From positions 34,244 to 98,243 of the forward strand of contig NZ_JALJFG010000020.1 in the NCBI RefSeq assembly GCF_023242475.1: a DNA stretch of 64,000 nucleotides, in the 5' to 3' direction. The notes under the pieces were generated by a model. That model saw only the letters and a list, made by a program, of their open reading frames with translations, was not told where the DNA came from and made no database searches. The number at the start of each line of letters is the position of its first letter. The stretch's first letter is position 1. The DNA comes from Pseudomonas sp. MWU15-20650. GTDB taxonomy: Bacteria > Pseudomonadota > Gammaproteobacteria > Pseudomonadales > Pseudomonadaceae. A program made the translations under genes and the position numbers. Shown piece after piece: positions 43,430 to 52,361 of this stretch.

Positions 43430-44905
43430 TCAATCCTCCGCCTGTTCATCACCCTCTTTGCGACTCATACCGTACTTGCGCATCTTCTCCACCAGGGTGG
43501 TTCGACGGATACGCAGACGCTCAGCAGCACGGGCGACGATGCCGTTGGCGTCGTCCAGGGCTTGCTGGATAAGCCCTTGCTCGAGGTTGCCGAGGTAGTC
43601 TTTCAGGTCCAGGCCCTCTGGCGGCAACATGGCCGTGGCACCGAAATCCGGGGTATGGCCGTTGATGGCCACCCGCTCTTCCATGTCACTGCGCAGGCTG
43701 TCCACCAGTTGCTCGTCTTCATCATCGACGTAGCGGAATTTTTTCGGCAACTCGACCACGCCGATCACACCATAGGGATGCATGATCGCCATACGCTCCA
43801 CCAGGTTGGCCAGCTCACGAACGTTACCTGGCCAGCCATGGCGACACAGCGACATGATCGCCGCCGAATTGAAGCGGATCGAACCGCGCTTTTCGTGCTC
43901 CATGCGCGAAATCAGTTCGTTCATCAGCAACGGGATGTCTTCCACGCGCTCACGCAGCGGAGCCATCTCGATCGGGAATACGTTGAGGCGGTAGTACAGG
44001 TCTTCGCGGAAGCTGCCAACCTCGATCATGCTTTCGAGGTTCTTGTGGGTCGCGGCGATGATGCGCACATCAACGCTCTGGGTCTTGTTGCTGCCCACAC
44101 GCTCGAAGGTACGCTCTTGCAGCACACGCAGCAGCTTGACCTGCATCGGCAGTGGCATGTCACCGATTTCGTCAAGGAACAGGGTGCCGCCATTGGCCAG
44201 TTCAAAACGCCCGGCACGGCTGGTGATTGCCCCGGTAAAGGCGCCCTTCTCGTGGCCGAACAGTTCACTTTCCAGCAGCTCCGCGGGGATCGCCCCGCAG
44301 TTGACCGGCACGAAGGGCCCGTCACGACGCTTGGAGTGATAGTGCAGGTTACGCGCCACCACTTCCTTGCCGGTGCCCGACTCGCCCAGGATCAACACAC
44401 TGGCGTCGGTGTCGGCCACTTGCTGCATCATCTGACGCACGTGCTGGATCGCACGGCTGGTGCCGACAAGGCTGCGAAACAGGTTGGGCTCACGGTGACG
44501 ACCGCGCTCACGGGCCTGGTCGTACATCTCGCGATAGACCTGGGCACGGTGCAGGGAATCGAGCAATTTGCTATAGCTGGGCGGCATTTCCAGGGTGGAA
44601 AGCACGCGACGGCGCTGGTCTTCCGGAAGGTCAACGGAAGAAATATCGCCCATCAGCAACACGGGAAGGAACTCATCCCAGGTCGACAGTGTCTTTAACA
44701 GGCCCAGAACTGCGCCAGGAGCGTTTACCGTCCCGATCAGCACACAAATGACTTCACGGCTCGATGACAAAGAGCTGACCGCCTGCTGCCAATCATGGCT
44801 ACCGCAGGGCAAATTTTCTTCACCGAGAAAATTTAAAATCACCGCTAAATCGCGGCGACGGACGCTATCGTCATCAATCAGCAGAATTTTGGTTTCACGC
44901 CACAT
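43430..44905 (-). CDS. fleQ: Master flagellar regulator FleQ
   Basis: 491 aa. A FleQ-type receiver-like N-terminal domain without a normal phospho-acceptor aspartate is followed by an AAA+ domain with GESGTGKEVVARNLHYH and GAFTGA, arginine-rich linker residues that in P. aeruginosa bind cyclic-di-GMP, and a C-terminal Fis HTH (IVARAAERLRIRRTTLVEKM). It activates sigma-54 flagellar promoters and is restrained by FleN. The upstream gap 44906-45076 is AT-rich and shows no sigma-54 site, as expected for a sigma-70 gene. Confidence 0.96.
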   Translation of the reverse strand: MWRETKILLIDDDSVRRRDLAVILNFLGEENLPCGSHDWQQAVSSLSSSREVICVLIGTVNAPGAVLGLLKTLSTWDEFLPVLLMGDISSVDLPEDQRRRVLSTLEMPPSYSKLLDSLHRAQVYREMYDQARERGRHREPNLFRSLVGTSRAIQHVRQMMQQVADTDASVLILGESGTGKEVVARNLHYHSKRRDGPFVPVNCGAIPAELLESELFGHEKGAFTGAITSRAGRFELANGGTLFLDEIGDMPLPMQVKLLRVLQERTFERVGSNKTQSVDVRIIAATHKNLESMIEVGSFREDLYYRLNVFPIEMAPLRERVEDIPLLMNELISRMEHEKRGSIRFNSAAIMSLCRHGWPGNVRELANLVERMAIMHPYGVIGVVELPKKFRYVDDEDEQLVDSLRSDMEERVAINGHTPDFGATAMLPPEGLDLKDYLGNLEQGLIQQALDDANGIVARAAERLRIRRTTLVEKMRKYGMSRKEGDEQAED

Positions 44906-45076
44906 GCAATAGCAACTTCCCTAGTAAAACGCTTCTGCCCCAGAGTGAGGGCAATCTAGACGGATGTAAGATTTATTACCTTACTAGACGCCTGAAATCT
45001 GAAAACAGCACTAGTTAAGTCAAAAATGCTGGCACAGTCAAATATATGACGCGCCGTTCGGGATTAACTGAGCCAT

Positions 45077-45373
45077 TCAACCGAACAGATGGTAAACCTT
45101 TGACGCACTTTCCGCTCGGTTGATCAACGACATCTCTTCGAAAATCGCCTGGCGCTCGCCAGTCGTCACCTCAAGCAACTGCTGATACACCGCCAGCAAG
45201 CTCTCCAGCTTTTCCCGTAGGGCGTCTTCGTCCACCGGCGCATTATTAAGCGCCTCATCGATGACCGCACGGCAACCCATATCCAGTTCACCGATGGCGT
45301 CCCAGTTACGTTGTGCCAATGCATCGACCAAGGCTTCGCGGGTCTCGTCAATCCGTTGCAGGGCGTGGCTCAT
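45077..45373 (-). CDS. fliT: Flagellar chaperone FliT-like protein
   Basis: 98 aa, helical, with two helical segments (ETREALVDALAQRNWDAIGE, REKLESLLAVYQQLLEVTTG). By position after fliS it is the FliT-type chaperone that caps FliD before export; sequence identity in this family is low, so the symbol is moderately sure. 24 bp after fliS. Confidence 0.8.
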   Translation of the reverse strand: MSHALQRIDETREALVDALAQRNWDAIGELDMGCRAVIDEALNNAPVDEDALREKLESLLAVYQQLLEVTTGERQAIFEEMSLINRAESASKVYHLFG

Positions 45374-45397
45374 GACATCATCCTCAGGCCCGAGGGC

Positions 45398-45787
45398 CTA
45401 CAGTGTTGCAATACCGTCCCAGCCTTCCTTGAGCGTAATCATCAGGCCGGCCACTTCATCGATCATCGTGACATCGCTCTTGCTGTTGGCTTCCAGCAAA
45501 CGCGTGGTCATGTAGGCATACAGGTTATCCAATTGCTGCAGCGCGGCCGGATCATCGGTTTTTTCCGGGTTCAAGCCGTCACGCAAGCCAATCAGGATGT
45601 CGATCGCCTTGCCCAGCAACAAGCCCTTTTGCGCGATATCACCACGAGCCATGGCACCCTTGGCCTGAGCCATGCGATCCAACGCGCCCTCCATCAGCAT
45701 CTGCACCAGACGGTGCGGGCTGGCCTCGGAGACCTGGGCATGGGAATTGACCTTCTGGTATTGGCGAAGGGCTCTCATGGGATTCAT
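45398..45787 (-). CDS. fliS: Flagellin export chaperone FliS
   Basis: 129 aa, four-helix bundle with MNPMRALRQYQKVNSHAQV and the signature SPHRLVQMLMEGALDRMAQA. It binds the FliC C-terminus and prevents premature polymerisation. GAGG Shine-Dalgarno. The 144-bp gap before it (after fliD) shows no clear promoter. Confidence 0.94.
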   Translation of the reverse strand: MNPMRALRQYQKVNSHAQVSEASPHRLVQMLMEGALDRMAQAKGAMARGDIAQKGLLLGKAIDILIGLRDGLNPEKTDDPAALQQLDNLYAYMTTRLLEANSKSDVTMIDEVAGLMITLKEGWDGIATL

Positions 45788-45931
45788 GTTTCTACCTCGT
45801 GACAGGCAACAGCTAAAAAGAATGGGCTCTGATTATTATGTCGACGGTGTCGCAAAAAACTTTAAGCCGATGGTTTGGCGAAGGGCACGCCCGATCAAGG
45901 TAATCGCCTTGTCGGGCAACCTCAGTGAGGA

Positions 45932-47329
45932 TCAACTGGTCTTCGGACTATTCAGCGCATTAAGCGTGGTCATGACGCTGGAGCGCTGGCTGGTGAGCTG
46001 GGCGACCAGGTTGTTCATCGTGGTGTATTTGGCCGTCAAGCTCGTCTTCAATGCCGCCATGCGCGCAGTCAAAGTGTCTTGCTGGGTTTGCAGGTCCTTG
46101 ATGTTTGCCGAGAGCGTCGACGAACGCGTGGCGAGAACCCCGGTGCCACTCAGCGCGTAGCTGTCAGTCGCGGACTTCATCCGAGCCAGCAGCCCCGTGT
46201 CACCGTTGAAAATGCCGCCGATATCAGTCGGGTTGGTCGCAACAGCCGCACTGAACAGCTTATCGTCGATACTCAGCTTACCGGTCTTCTGGTCGGTGTT
46301 CACACCGAACTGGGCCAGGGATTTCAACGACCCTGTCCCCCCCAACGCGTTCAGCTCGGTGCGGACGGCCGAGGTCAGGGTACGCAGGGTAGCGTCGCCC
46401 GTCAGCGCGGCAGGCGTCGTGGAACCATCAGCGTTGGTGGTTACTGCGGTCTCAGTGCTGATCGCAGTGATCAAGGCGTTATAGGTATCGACAAAACCCT
46501 TCACCGAACTTTTGAGGGTGTCTGTGCTTCGCGCGACCGTGATGGTCGACGCTACGCGCTGAGCATTAGGGTCCGTAATGCCAGCAGGCAGAGGCGACAC
46601 CGCCGTCAACTTGATGGTCACGCCGCTGATCGCGTCGCTCAGGGTGTTGCTCTTGGATTCCTGAGCGGTGCCGTCAATGGTGTACTTCGCATTCTGCGGC
46701 GCAGTCACGACTGACGTTCCGGCCTCCATGCCGGTATTACCACCAAGGGTAATGTCGGTGCCAACACCGGTATTGGTCGACGTCATGACCAGACGGGAAC
46801 CGGTGGCGTCAGTCAGGATGTTAGCGCTCAGACCTGCACTGCTGTACTGCGCGTTGATCGAGTCACGCACCTGCTGCAACGTTGCGCCCGGCGGAACACT
46901 GACACCATAGCTCTTACCGGATTGGGAAATCTCCAGGGTCGTCGAGGTAGTGCCCGTATTGACGACCGTCTTTGCCCCCCCCACATAAGTCTGGGTAGCC
47001 ACCTTCGAGGCGGTTGCCAATTGGTTGACCACCAACTGGTAACTGCCCGCAGAGGCGCCGGCGCCCAGGGTGACGGTCGAGACGTTGTTATCCGAGGTCG
47101 TTGCCGCCAAACCGCCGATACTGGCGTCTTTGGACATGTTGTCCATGGCGCCGCGGAACGCATCAAGTGCTGCTTGAATTTTGCCGATCGAAGACAGCTG
47201 GGCGGTCGACGTTTGCGTCTGTTTGTTGATCTGCGACTGCTTGGGTGCTTGTTCCGCGTTCACCAATGCCGTCACGATCGACTGGGTATCGATGTTCGTA
47301 ACTGGGCCGCTAACCGTTATATCACCCAT
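45932..47329 (-). CDS. fliD: Flagellar filament cap protein FliD
   Basis: 465 aa. The N-terminal D0 region (VTNIDTQSIVTALVNAEQAP) and C-terminal coiled-coil D0/D1 region (SANIKDLQTQQDTLTARMAA) flank Thr/Ser/Gly-rich surface domains. It catalyses flagellin addition at the tip. The ATG at 47329 has AGGAGA seven bases upstream; the open frame before it is not homologous. Confidence 0.94.
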   Translation of the reverse strand: MGDITVSGPVTNIDTQSIVTALVNAEQAPKQSQINKQTQTSTAQLSSIGKIQAALDAFRGAMDNMSKDASIGGLAATTSDNNVSTVTLGAGASAGSYQLVVNQLATASKVATQTYVGGAKTVVNTGTTSTTLEISQSGKSYGVSVPPGATLQQVRDSINAQYSSAGLSANILTDATGSRLVMTSTNTGVGTDITLGGNTGMEAGTSVVTAPQNAKYTIDGTAQESKSNTLSDAISGVTIKLTAVSPLPAGITDPNAQRVASTITVARSTDTLKSSVKGFVDTYNALITAISTETAVTTNADGSTTPAALTGDATLRTLTSAVRTELNALGGTGSLKSLAQFGVNTDQKTGKLSIDDKLFSAAVATNPTDIGGIFNGDTGLLARMKSATDSYALSGTGVLATRSSTLSANIKDLQTQQDTLTARMAALKTSLTAKYTTMNNLVAQLTSQRSSVMTTLNALNSPKTS

Positions 47330-47409
47330 GACTGTTCTCCTGATCCGGGGCTGGCGCTTTCTTGACGGACGACGCCTCAAGCAGCTTCAGCAACAAAATT
47401 CATGCCAGC

Positions 47410-47769
47410 TCAGACTTTCGCGTCAAACAACACACTGCTGGCGTCGTGAAGGCTTTGTGCGAGTTTCAACGCAGTTTCCGAAGGAATCTGACGAATCACC
47501 TCGCCGCTTTCGGTCGCAATGACCTTGACCACCACTTGATGGGTGGAGTCATCGATGGAAAATTCCAGGTTGCGCTGGGCAGCCTGAACGAAATTGCGAA
47601 TATCCGTGACCGCCTGTTCAAGGTCGGACGGCTTCGAGTCTTGCTTGGTTTGCACCGCGGCAACCGTAGGATCTACCTTGGCTCTCTGCGGGTCGGCACT
47701 TACAGGAGCAGGAGCACTCTGTGGCGCCACTGCCGGATAAGACAGGTTCAACTTGACGCTCATGTCCAT
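47410..47769 (-). CDS. flaG: Flagellar protein FlaG
   Basis: 119 aa. The variable N-terminal half is followed by the conserved FlaG domain (AQRNLEFSIDDSTHQVVVKV, GEVIRQIPSETALKLAQSL). It influences filament length. Start at the ATG giving MDMSVKL (AGGAG seven bases upstream). Separated from fliC by that gene's terminator. Confidence 0.93.
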   Translation of the reverse strand: MDMSVKLNLSYPAVAPQSAPAPVSADPQRAKVDPTVAAVQTKQDSKPSDLEQAVTDIRNFVQAAQRNLEFSIDDSTHQVVVKVIATESGEVIRQIPSETALKLAQSLHDASSVLFDAKV

Positions 47770-47788
47770 GTCCAATCTCCTCATCATG

Positions 47789-47821
47789 CAAAAGACAAAA
47801 GGGCACGTAAACGCGCCCTTC
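47789..47821 (-). terminator. Terminator of fliC
   Basis: Minus strand AAGGGCGCG-TTTA-CGTGCCCTT hairpin followed by TTGTCTTTT, 24 bp after the fliC stop codon. One G-U pair in the stem. Confidence 0.82.
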
Positions 47822-47844
47822 CGTCAGTCATCTACCCATGGCTA

Positions 47845-49290
47845 TTACTGAAGCAGCTTCAGTACAGCGGAAGGCAGTTGGTTGGCCTGGGACAGGATCG
47901 CAGTGGAAGCCTGTTGCAGGGTTTGTTGCTTGGTCAGCTGAGCAGTTTCTGCAGCGTAGTCAACGTCCTGGATCTGACCGCGAGCGGCGCTGGAGTTGTC
48001 TGCAATGCTCTGCAGGTTGGCAACGGTGTTGTCGAAACGGTTTTGTACAGCACCGAGGCCAGCACGCTGGGAGTCGATGTCCGAGATCGCCTGGGTGATC
48101 ACGTCGATCGCGTTTTGCGCGTTGGCAGCGGTAGTCACGTCGGTGTTGTTGACGGTGGTTTTGGTGGAGTTGGCAGCGGTAGCAGCACCGGCAGCGAACA
48201 CACCGGCTACACCCGGGCCGTTCAGCGCGTAGCTGCTGGAGGAGTTCAGCGAAACAGCACCGGTAGCAATGATCGCGGTGGCGGCCAGTGCAGTAGCAGC
48301 ACCGTAGGTACCGGTGCCGTCTTTGGTTGCAACCGAGATACCAGCAGCACCGCCGTCACCCGCGTTGAAGGTCAGGTTCTCACCGGTGTCGGATTTAACC
48401 GACAGAGCGTTGGTCGACGAATCGTAGTTAACGCTGATGCCCAGCTTGGCAGCGTTGGACGCCAGTTGGCTAGCCAGGTCGGAAGTGCTGGTCACGCCAG
48501 TGAACTGAACGGCTGCACCGCTGCCCACTTGCAGGGTGAAGTTAGCGTTCGGAGGAGTAGCAGCACCAATGGTAGCCGCGTTCACGGTGAACTGAGCTTC
48601 GGTGCTGGCGGTAGCAGCCAGGCCGCCGACGGCGCCGTTCATTTGAGCAGCGATCTGCTTGGCGGAAGCGCCAGCTGCCAGGGTAACGGTTGCAGACTGG
48701 CCACCACCGGTAACGGTGATCGCGCCACCAGCAATACCTGTTGCCGAAGGCGTCAGGGATTGGGTTTTCAGCTGCTGCGAACCAATGTTGTTGGCTGCAA
48801 CGTTACCGATGCTCATGTCGATGGTCTGGTGGGCGTTGGCGCCGACCTGGAACGAAGTCGTACCGAACGAACCGTCCAGCAGGTTCTTGCCACCGAAAGT
48901 AGTGGTGGTTGCAATACGGGTCAATTCAGCAGTCAGAGCGGCGTATTGAGCCTGGTTCGACTTACGGTCTTCAGCGCTTGGCGAGCCGTTAGCGGATTGC
49001 AGAGCCAGGGTACGCATGCTTTGCAGGATGTTGGTGGACTGCTGCATCGCGCCTTCAGCGGTCTGAGCAATCGAGCTGCCGTCGTTGGCGTTTTTGATCG
49101 CAACGCCCAGGCCGTTGATTTGGCTGGTCAGACGGTTGGAGATTTGCAGGCCGGCCGCATCGTCTTTGGCGCTGTTGATACGCAGGCCGGAGGACAGACG
49201 CTGCATGGAGGTTTGCAGGGCACCGGAAGCCTTGTTCAGGTTGTTCTGTACGGTCAACGAAGCAAGGTTAGTGTTTACTGTTAAAGTCAT
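47845..49290 (-). CDS. fliC: Flagellin FliC
   Basis: 481 aa. Conserved helical ends MTLTVNTNLASLTVQNNL and, at the C-terminus, QKQTLQQASTAILSQANQLP (written here in part) flank a variable Ala/Thr/Gly-rich middle of about 200 residues. No cysteine. The Shine-Dalgarno GAGGA lies seven bases before the ATG, and a sigma-28 promoter lies about 80 bp upstream. It forms the filament. A single flagellin gene is present. Confidence 0.96.
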   Translation of the reverse strand: MTLTVNTNLASLTVQNNLNKASGALQTSMQRLSSGLRINSAKDDAAGLQISNRLTSQINGLGVAIKNANDGSSIAQTAEGAMQQSTNILQSMRTLALQSANGSPSAEDRKSNQAQYAALTAELTRIATTTTFGGKNLLDGSFGTTSFQVGANAHQTIDMSIGNVAANNIGSQQLKTQSLTPSATGIAGGAITVTGGGQSATVTLAAGASAKQIAAQMNGAVGGLAATASTEAQFTVNAATIGAATPPNANFTLQVGSGAAVQFTGVTSTSDLASQLASNAAKLGISVNYDSSTNALSVKSDTGENLTFNAGDGGAAGISVATKDGTGTYGAATALAATAIIATGAVSLNSSSSYALNGPGVAGVFAAGAATAANSTKTTVNNTDVTTAANAQNAIDVITQAISDIDSQRAGLGAVQNRFDNTVANLQSIADNSSAARGQIQDVDYAAETAQLTKQQTLQQASTAILSQANQLPSAVLKLLQ

Positions 49291-49370
49291 GACGAAATCC
49301 TCGTGGGTGGTGTACTGCGGCTTCCGGCCCTGGCAACCGCCGGGTGTGGCCTAGAGAACCTTCGTAATAG

Positions 49371-49397
49371 TTATCGTCGTGAAAGCAAGTTGCTTGA
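49371..49397 (-). promoter_or_regulatory. Sigma-28 (FliA) promoter of fliC
   Basis: Minus strand TCAA, 15 bases, GACGATAA: one mismatch from TCAA-N15-GCCGATAA, with exact spacing. Confidence 0.9.
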
Positions 49398-49499
49398 GGA
49401 CTTTTTTGATTTTTTTTACTAGCACGATGCCACCCTTTGCAATTCAAGCGTTTACGATAGCTCAACCCCCCGCATTTGCTGGATTTTCTGGCGCCAAAT

Positions 49500-49537
49500 A
49501 AAAAACGCCCAGGCTCTTTCGAGCCTGGGCGTCTTTT
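49500..49537. terminator. Bidirectional-looking terminator downstream of fabH-like gene
   Basis: 11-bp perfect stem CGCCCAGGCTC/GAGCCTGGGCG (49506-49516 with 49521-49531), loop TTTC, flanked by AAAAA and TTTTT. It ends the fabH-like transcript and isolates it from the fliC promoter. Confidence 0.92.
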
Positions 49538-49557
49538 TGTGCAGCACGATCAACGCC

Positions 49558-50487
49558 TCACGAACGATAGAGAATCGCCGAACCCCACGACAAGCCCACA
49601 CCAAACCCACTGATGGCGACACGCTTCCAGTCGGCATCCATCATGTGCTTTTCCAGCAACAGAGGAATGCTCGACGAAACGGTGTTGCCGGTCTCGACCA
49701 TATCCTTGATGAACTTCTCAACCGGGGCGTCTTCGAAACGCCGGGCCACGGCATCCACGATCGCCGCGCTGCCCTGGTGAATGCAGAAGGCATCGATTTC
49801 GTCAGCCTTGAGCCCCGACTCGTCGAGCAGCTCATGCAGATGCGCCGGCACTTTGAGCAAGGCAAAGTTGAACACCTGGCGGCCATTCATGAAAAACACA
49901 CCATCGCTGACCTTCAGGTGCGGCGCCCCGGAACCGTCGGTGCCGAACTTGGACTTGCCCAGCAACCAGGGAGCCTCTTCGCCCATCCAGGTGGCGGTGG
50001 CGGCGTCGCCGAAGAGCATGGTGGTGTTGCGGTCTTGCGGGTCGACGATCTTCGAATACGGATCGGCGGTGATCAGCAGGCCATTTTTCAGGCCGGTGGC
50101 TTCCATGAAGCCCTTCATCGCGTAGATGCCGTAGACATAGCCGGAGCAGCCCAGGGAGATATCAAACGCCGCCACGTGCGTAGGCAGGCCCAATTTGTCC
50201 TGGACGATAGCGGCCGTATGGGGCAAGCCCTCTTCATCGCCGTTCTGGGTCACAACGATCAGCGCGTCGATGGATTCGCGCTTCAATTGCGGGTTGTTGG
50301 CAAACAAGGCATTGACCGCCTCGACACACAGGTCGGAGGTTTCCTGCGCAGCGTCCTTGCGAGGCAGGAACGCCGAACCGATCTTGCCGATGATGAATTC
50401 TTCATCCTTGGCGAACTTGGCACCCTGGGCGTAATTATCGATCCCGTCTGCCGGCACGTAACTGGCGATGCTTTTTATGCCAATCAT
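49558..50487 (-). CDS. FabH-like 3-oxoacyl-ACP synthase III of the flagellin locus
   Basis: 309 aa, thiolase fold with the complete KAS III triad: Cys in SLGCSGYVYG, His in FCIHQGSAA and Asn in VETGNTVSSSIP. Enzymes of this type start acyl chains from acyl-CoA. In P. syringae a homologous gene (orf3) follows the flagellin glycosyltransferases fgt1/fgt2 between flgL and fliC. Here the position is the same but the transferases are missing. It has its own terminator, and a 276-bp leader with an 11-bp direct repeat (TGCGCTTTATG at 50640 and 50673). Housekeeping fabH is less likely because of this location. Confidence 0.88.
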   Translation of the reverse strand: MIGIKSIASYVPADGIDNYAQGAKFAKDEEFIIGKIGSAFLPRKDAAQETSDLCVEAVNALFANNPQLKRESIDALIVVTQNGDEEGLPHTAAIVQDKLGLPTHVAAFDISLGCSGYVYGIYAMKGFMEATGLKNGLLITADPYSKIVDPQDRNTTMLFGDAATATWMGEEAPWLLGKSKFGTDGSGAPHLKVSDGVFFMNGRQVFNFALLKVPAHLHELLDESGLKADEIDAFCIHQGSAAIVDAVARRFEDAPVEKFIKDMVETGNTVSSSIPLLLEKHMMDADWKRVAISGFGVGLSWGSAILYRS

Positions 50488-50720
50488 TGTGGCTTCCCAA
50501 TACTAAATAGCTGGAGAACACCCCTCGGGCTACGCCGGGAGTGCTGACAATAAAGGGGATAACCCCGTAAAAAACTCGCTGAAAGCCGTCCAGTAAAGAC
50601 CTTCGGGCGACTTATCCTTTTCACACGATACAGTGAAGATGCGCTTTATGACTCACAGGTCACTCAATTTTGTGCGCTTTATGCAAAACCCTGCAACATT
50701 CCCTGCGCTAAAACGACAAC

Positions 50721-50746
50721 GGCCCACCCTGTTGCCAGGGTGAGCC
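50721..50746 (-). terminator. Terminator of the flgFGHIJKL operon
   Basis: Minus strand GGCTCACCCTG-GCAA-CAGGGTGGGCC (one G-T pair) followed by GTTGTCGTTTT, 17 bp after the flgL stop codon. Confidence 0.8.
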
Positions 50747-50763
50747 GCGTACTCTGCCGCCGA

Positions 50764-52347
50764 TTACATCCGGCTGAAAAGGCTCAACTGGGAGATTTTC
50801 ACGAAGGCCAGTTGCGAGGCTTGCAGCATGGTCTGCTGCAGCGTCAGGTCGATGGCTGCCTGCCCCATATCGACGTTCGCCAGCGACGACATCGTAGACG
50901 TGTTGGCCAAGCCCAGGCTGGTGTTTTCCTGGCCTTGAATATCCAGGGCGTTCTGGCGTGCACCAATCGAACCGCGCACTTGGTCGATTTGCGCCGAAGC
51001 GTTGCTCAGGTTACCGATCGTGGTGTTCAACGCATCCTTGAGCGCGTTCTTGGCGACCTGGTTGCCCTCCGCAGGCGCCAGCAGCGCCTTGCGCAACTGG
51101 CCCAGGGTGTCCAGGGCGTTCATATTCTTATTACTGGTGGCACCAACCGAAAACTGGTCACCGGCGCCCGGCGTGCCGCTTATGCCAAAGGTCACCCCAG
51201 CGGTGGTGATCGACGTCGCGCCCGCCGCGATGGTACCGCTGGCAATGGCCTTGCTGTTGGCGCTGTACGGCTGGGCGAACACCTGATAGTCGGTGCCGCT
51301 GGTGAACTTGATGACGGCGCCCGAATTAGGAAAGGTACTGGCGTAAGCAGCCTGATCCGTCACGCTACCACCGGTCAGTTGCGCCGTGGACGCATTGCTG
51401 GCCGTGCGCGAGACGCTGAAAGTGTCCGGCTTGCTTTCCAGCGTGAACGCCTTGCCGGCCACCAGGGCATCAGAAGGAGCACCCGTGGCAACATCCGGGC
51501 CCAGGTTCAGGCGGATGTCGAACATGACCCCGCGCAGGTTGACGCTCGAAGCGCCCTCCTTGGTGGCATCGAATGTACCGTTGCCGGTGATTTCAGAGGT
51601 AACGTCGTTACCGTCCTTATCGGTCACGCTGTATTGGGTACTGCTGGCGAAGGTCAGCTTATAAGGCTGGCCATCGGCAAAACTCTTGGTGTACGCCGTG
51701 CCGGAGGTGACCAGGCCAGCCGAGATCGCGACCGAACCGTCATTGACCGACGGCGGCAACAGCGTCGCTTGGGTGCGACCGGTGTTGGACGAGCTCTCGA
51801 GCAGTGCCTTGCCGGTGTCGCCCGCAGCAATCGTCAGGTTGCTCGATACTTGCAGGCTCAGCGGCGTCTCATCCCCCTGATAGGTGTAGGTGCCATCGTT
51901 GTTACGGCTGTAAGGCGGGGTATCAGTCTTGGCCCCGGAGAACATGTAATTGCCGCTGGAGTCCTTGGAGTTGAGCAGACCCAGCACATGATCCTCAAGC
52001 GCCCCTACCTGGCTGGCAAGCGCCTTGCGATCGTCGTCGCTGAGCTGCAGGTTACCGGCCTGCAATGCCAAGTTCTGAGCGGTTCCGAACGCGAGGTTAA
52101 TGCTTTGCAGCACGCTTTCTTCGTTGGTCAGCGAGTTTTGCAGGCTGGTGATGTTGCCGCTGTATTGCCCCAGCATGTCTTTCTGCTGTTGCAGCATCAG
52201 CAACTGAGCGGCCGCGACCGGGTCATCCGAAGCGGTCTGCACACGCACACCGGAACTCGCCTGGTCCTGAGCCTTCACCACACCCGCGTAGTTGTCCTGA
52301 TACTTGCTGGAGCTGGTGTCGAAATACTGCTGTGTAGAGATACGCAT
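50764..52347 (-). CDS. flgL: Hook-filament junction protein FlgL
   Basis: 527 aa. Flagellin-like ends (MRISTQQYFDTSSSKYQDNY; a C-terminal part with TMLQASQLAFVKISQLSLF) with a large Ser/Thr/Gly-rich middle. Longer than the E. coli protein (317 aa) by a central insertion. Joins FlgK to the filament. AAAGGAG Shine-Dalgarno; 14 bp after flgK. Confidence 0.94.
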   Translation of the reverse strand: MRISTQQYFDTSSSKYQDNYAGVVKAQDQASSGVRVQTASDDPVAAAQLLMLQQQKDMLGQYSGNITSLQNSLTNEESVLQSINLAFGTAQNLALQAGNLQLSDDDRKALASQVGALEDHVLGLLNSKDSSGNYMFSGAKTDTPPYSRNNDGTYTYQGDETPLSLQVSSNLTIAAGDTGKALLESSSNTGRTQATLLPPSVNDGSVAISAGLVTSGTAYTKSFADGQPYKLTFASSTQYSVTDKDGNDVTSEITGNGTFDATKEGASSVNLRGVMFDIRLNLGPDVATGAPSDALVAGKAFTLESKPDTFSVSRTASNASTAQLTGGSVTDQAAYASTFPNSGAVIKFTSGTDYQVFAQPYSANSKAIASGTIAAGATSITTAGVTFGISGTPGAGDQFSVGATSNKNMNALDTLGQLRKALLAPAEGNQVAKNALKDALNTTIGNLSNASAQIDQVRGSIGARQNALDIQGQENTSLGLANTSTMSSLANVDMGQAAIDLTLQQTMLQASQLAFVKISQLSLFSRM

Positions 52348-52361
52348 CGTTCCAGACTCCT

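Noticed and set aside
44960..45060. Sigma-54 promoter for fleQ
   Set aside because: TGGCAC at about 45030 is on the + strand, facing away from fleQ, and lacks a TTGC at the right distance.
47362..49284. 640-codon open frame on the + strand opposite fliC
   Set aside because: Gly/Val/Ser-rich shadow of the flagellin gene; the conserved flagellin ends are on the minus strand.
50640..50683. Direct repeat TGCGCTTTATG upstream of the fabH-like gene as a regulator site
   Set aside because: Only 11 bp twice, with no matching promoter elements around it; too weak to list as a feature.
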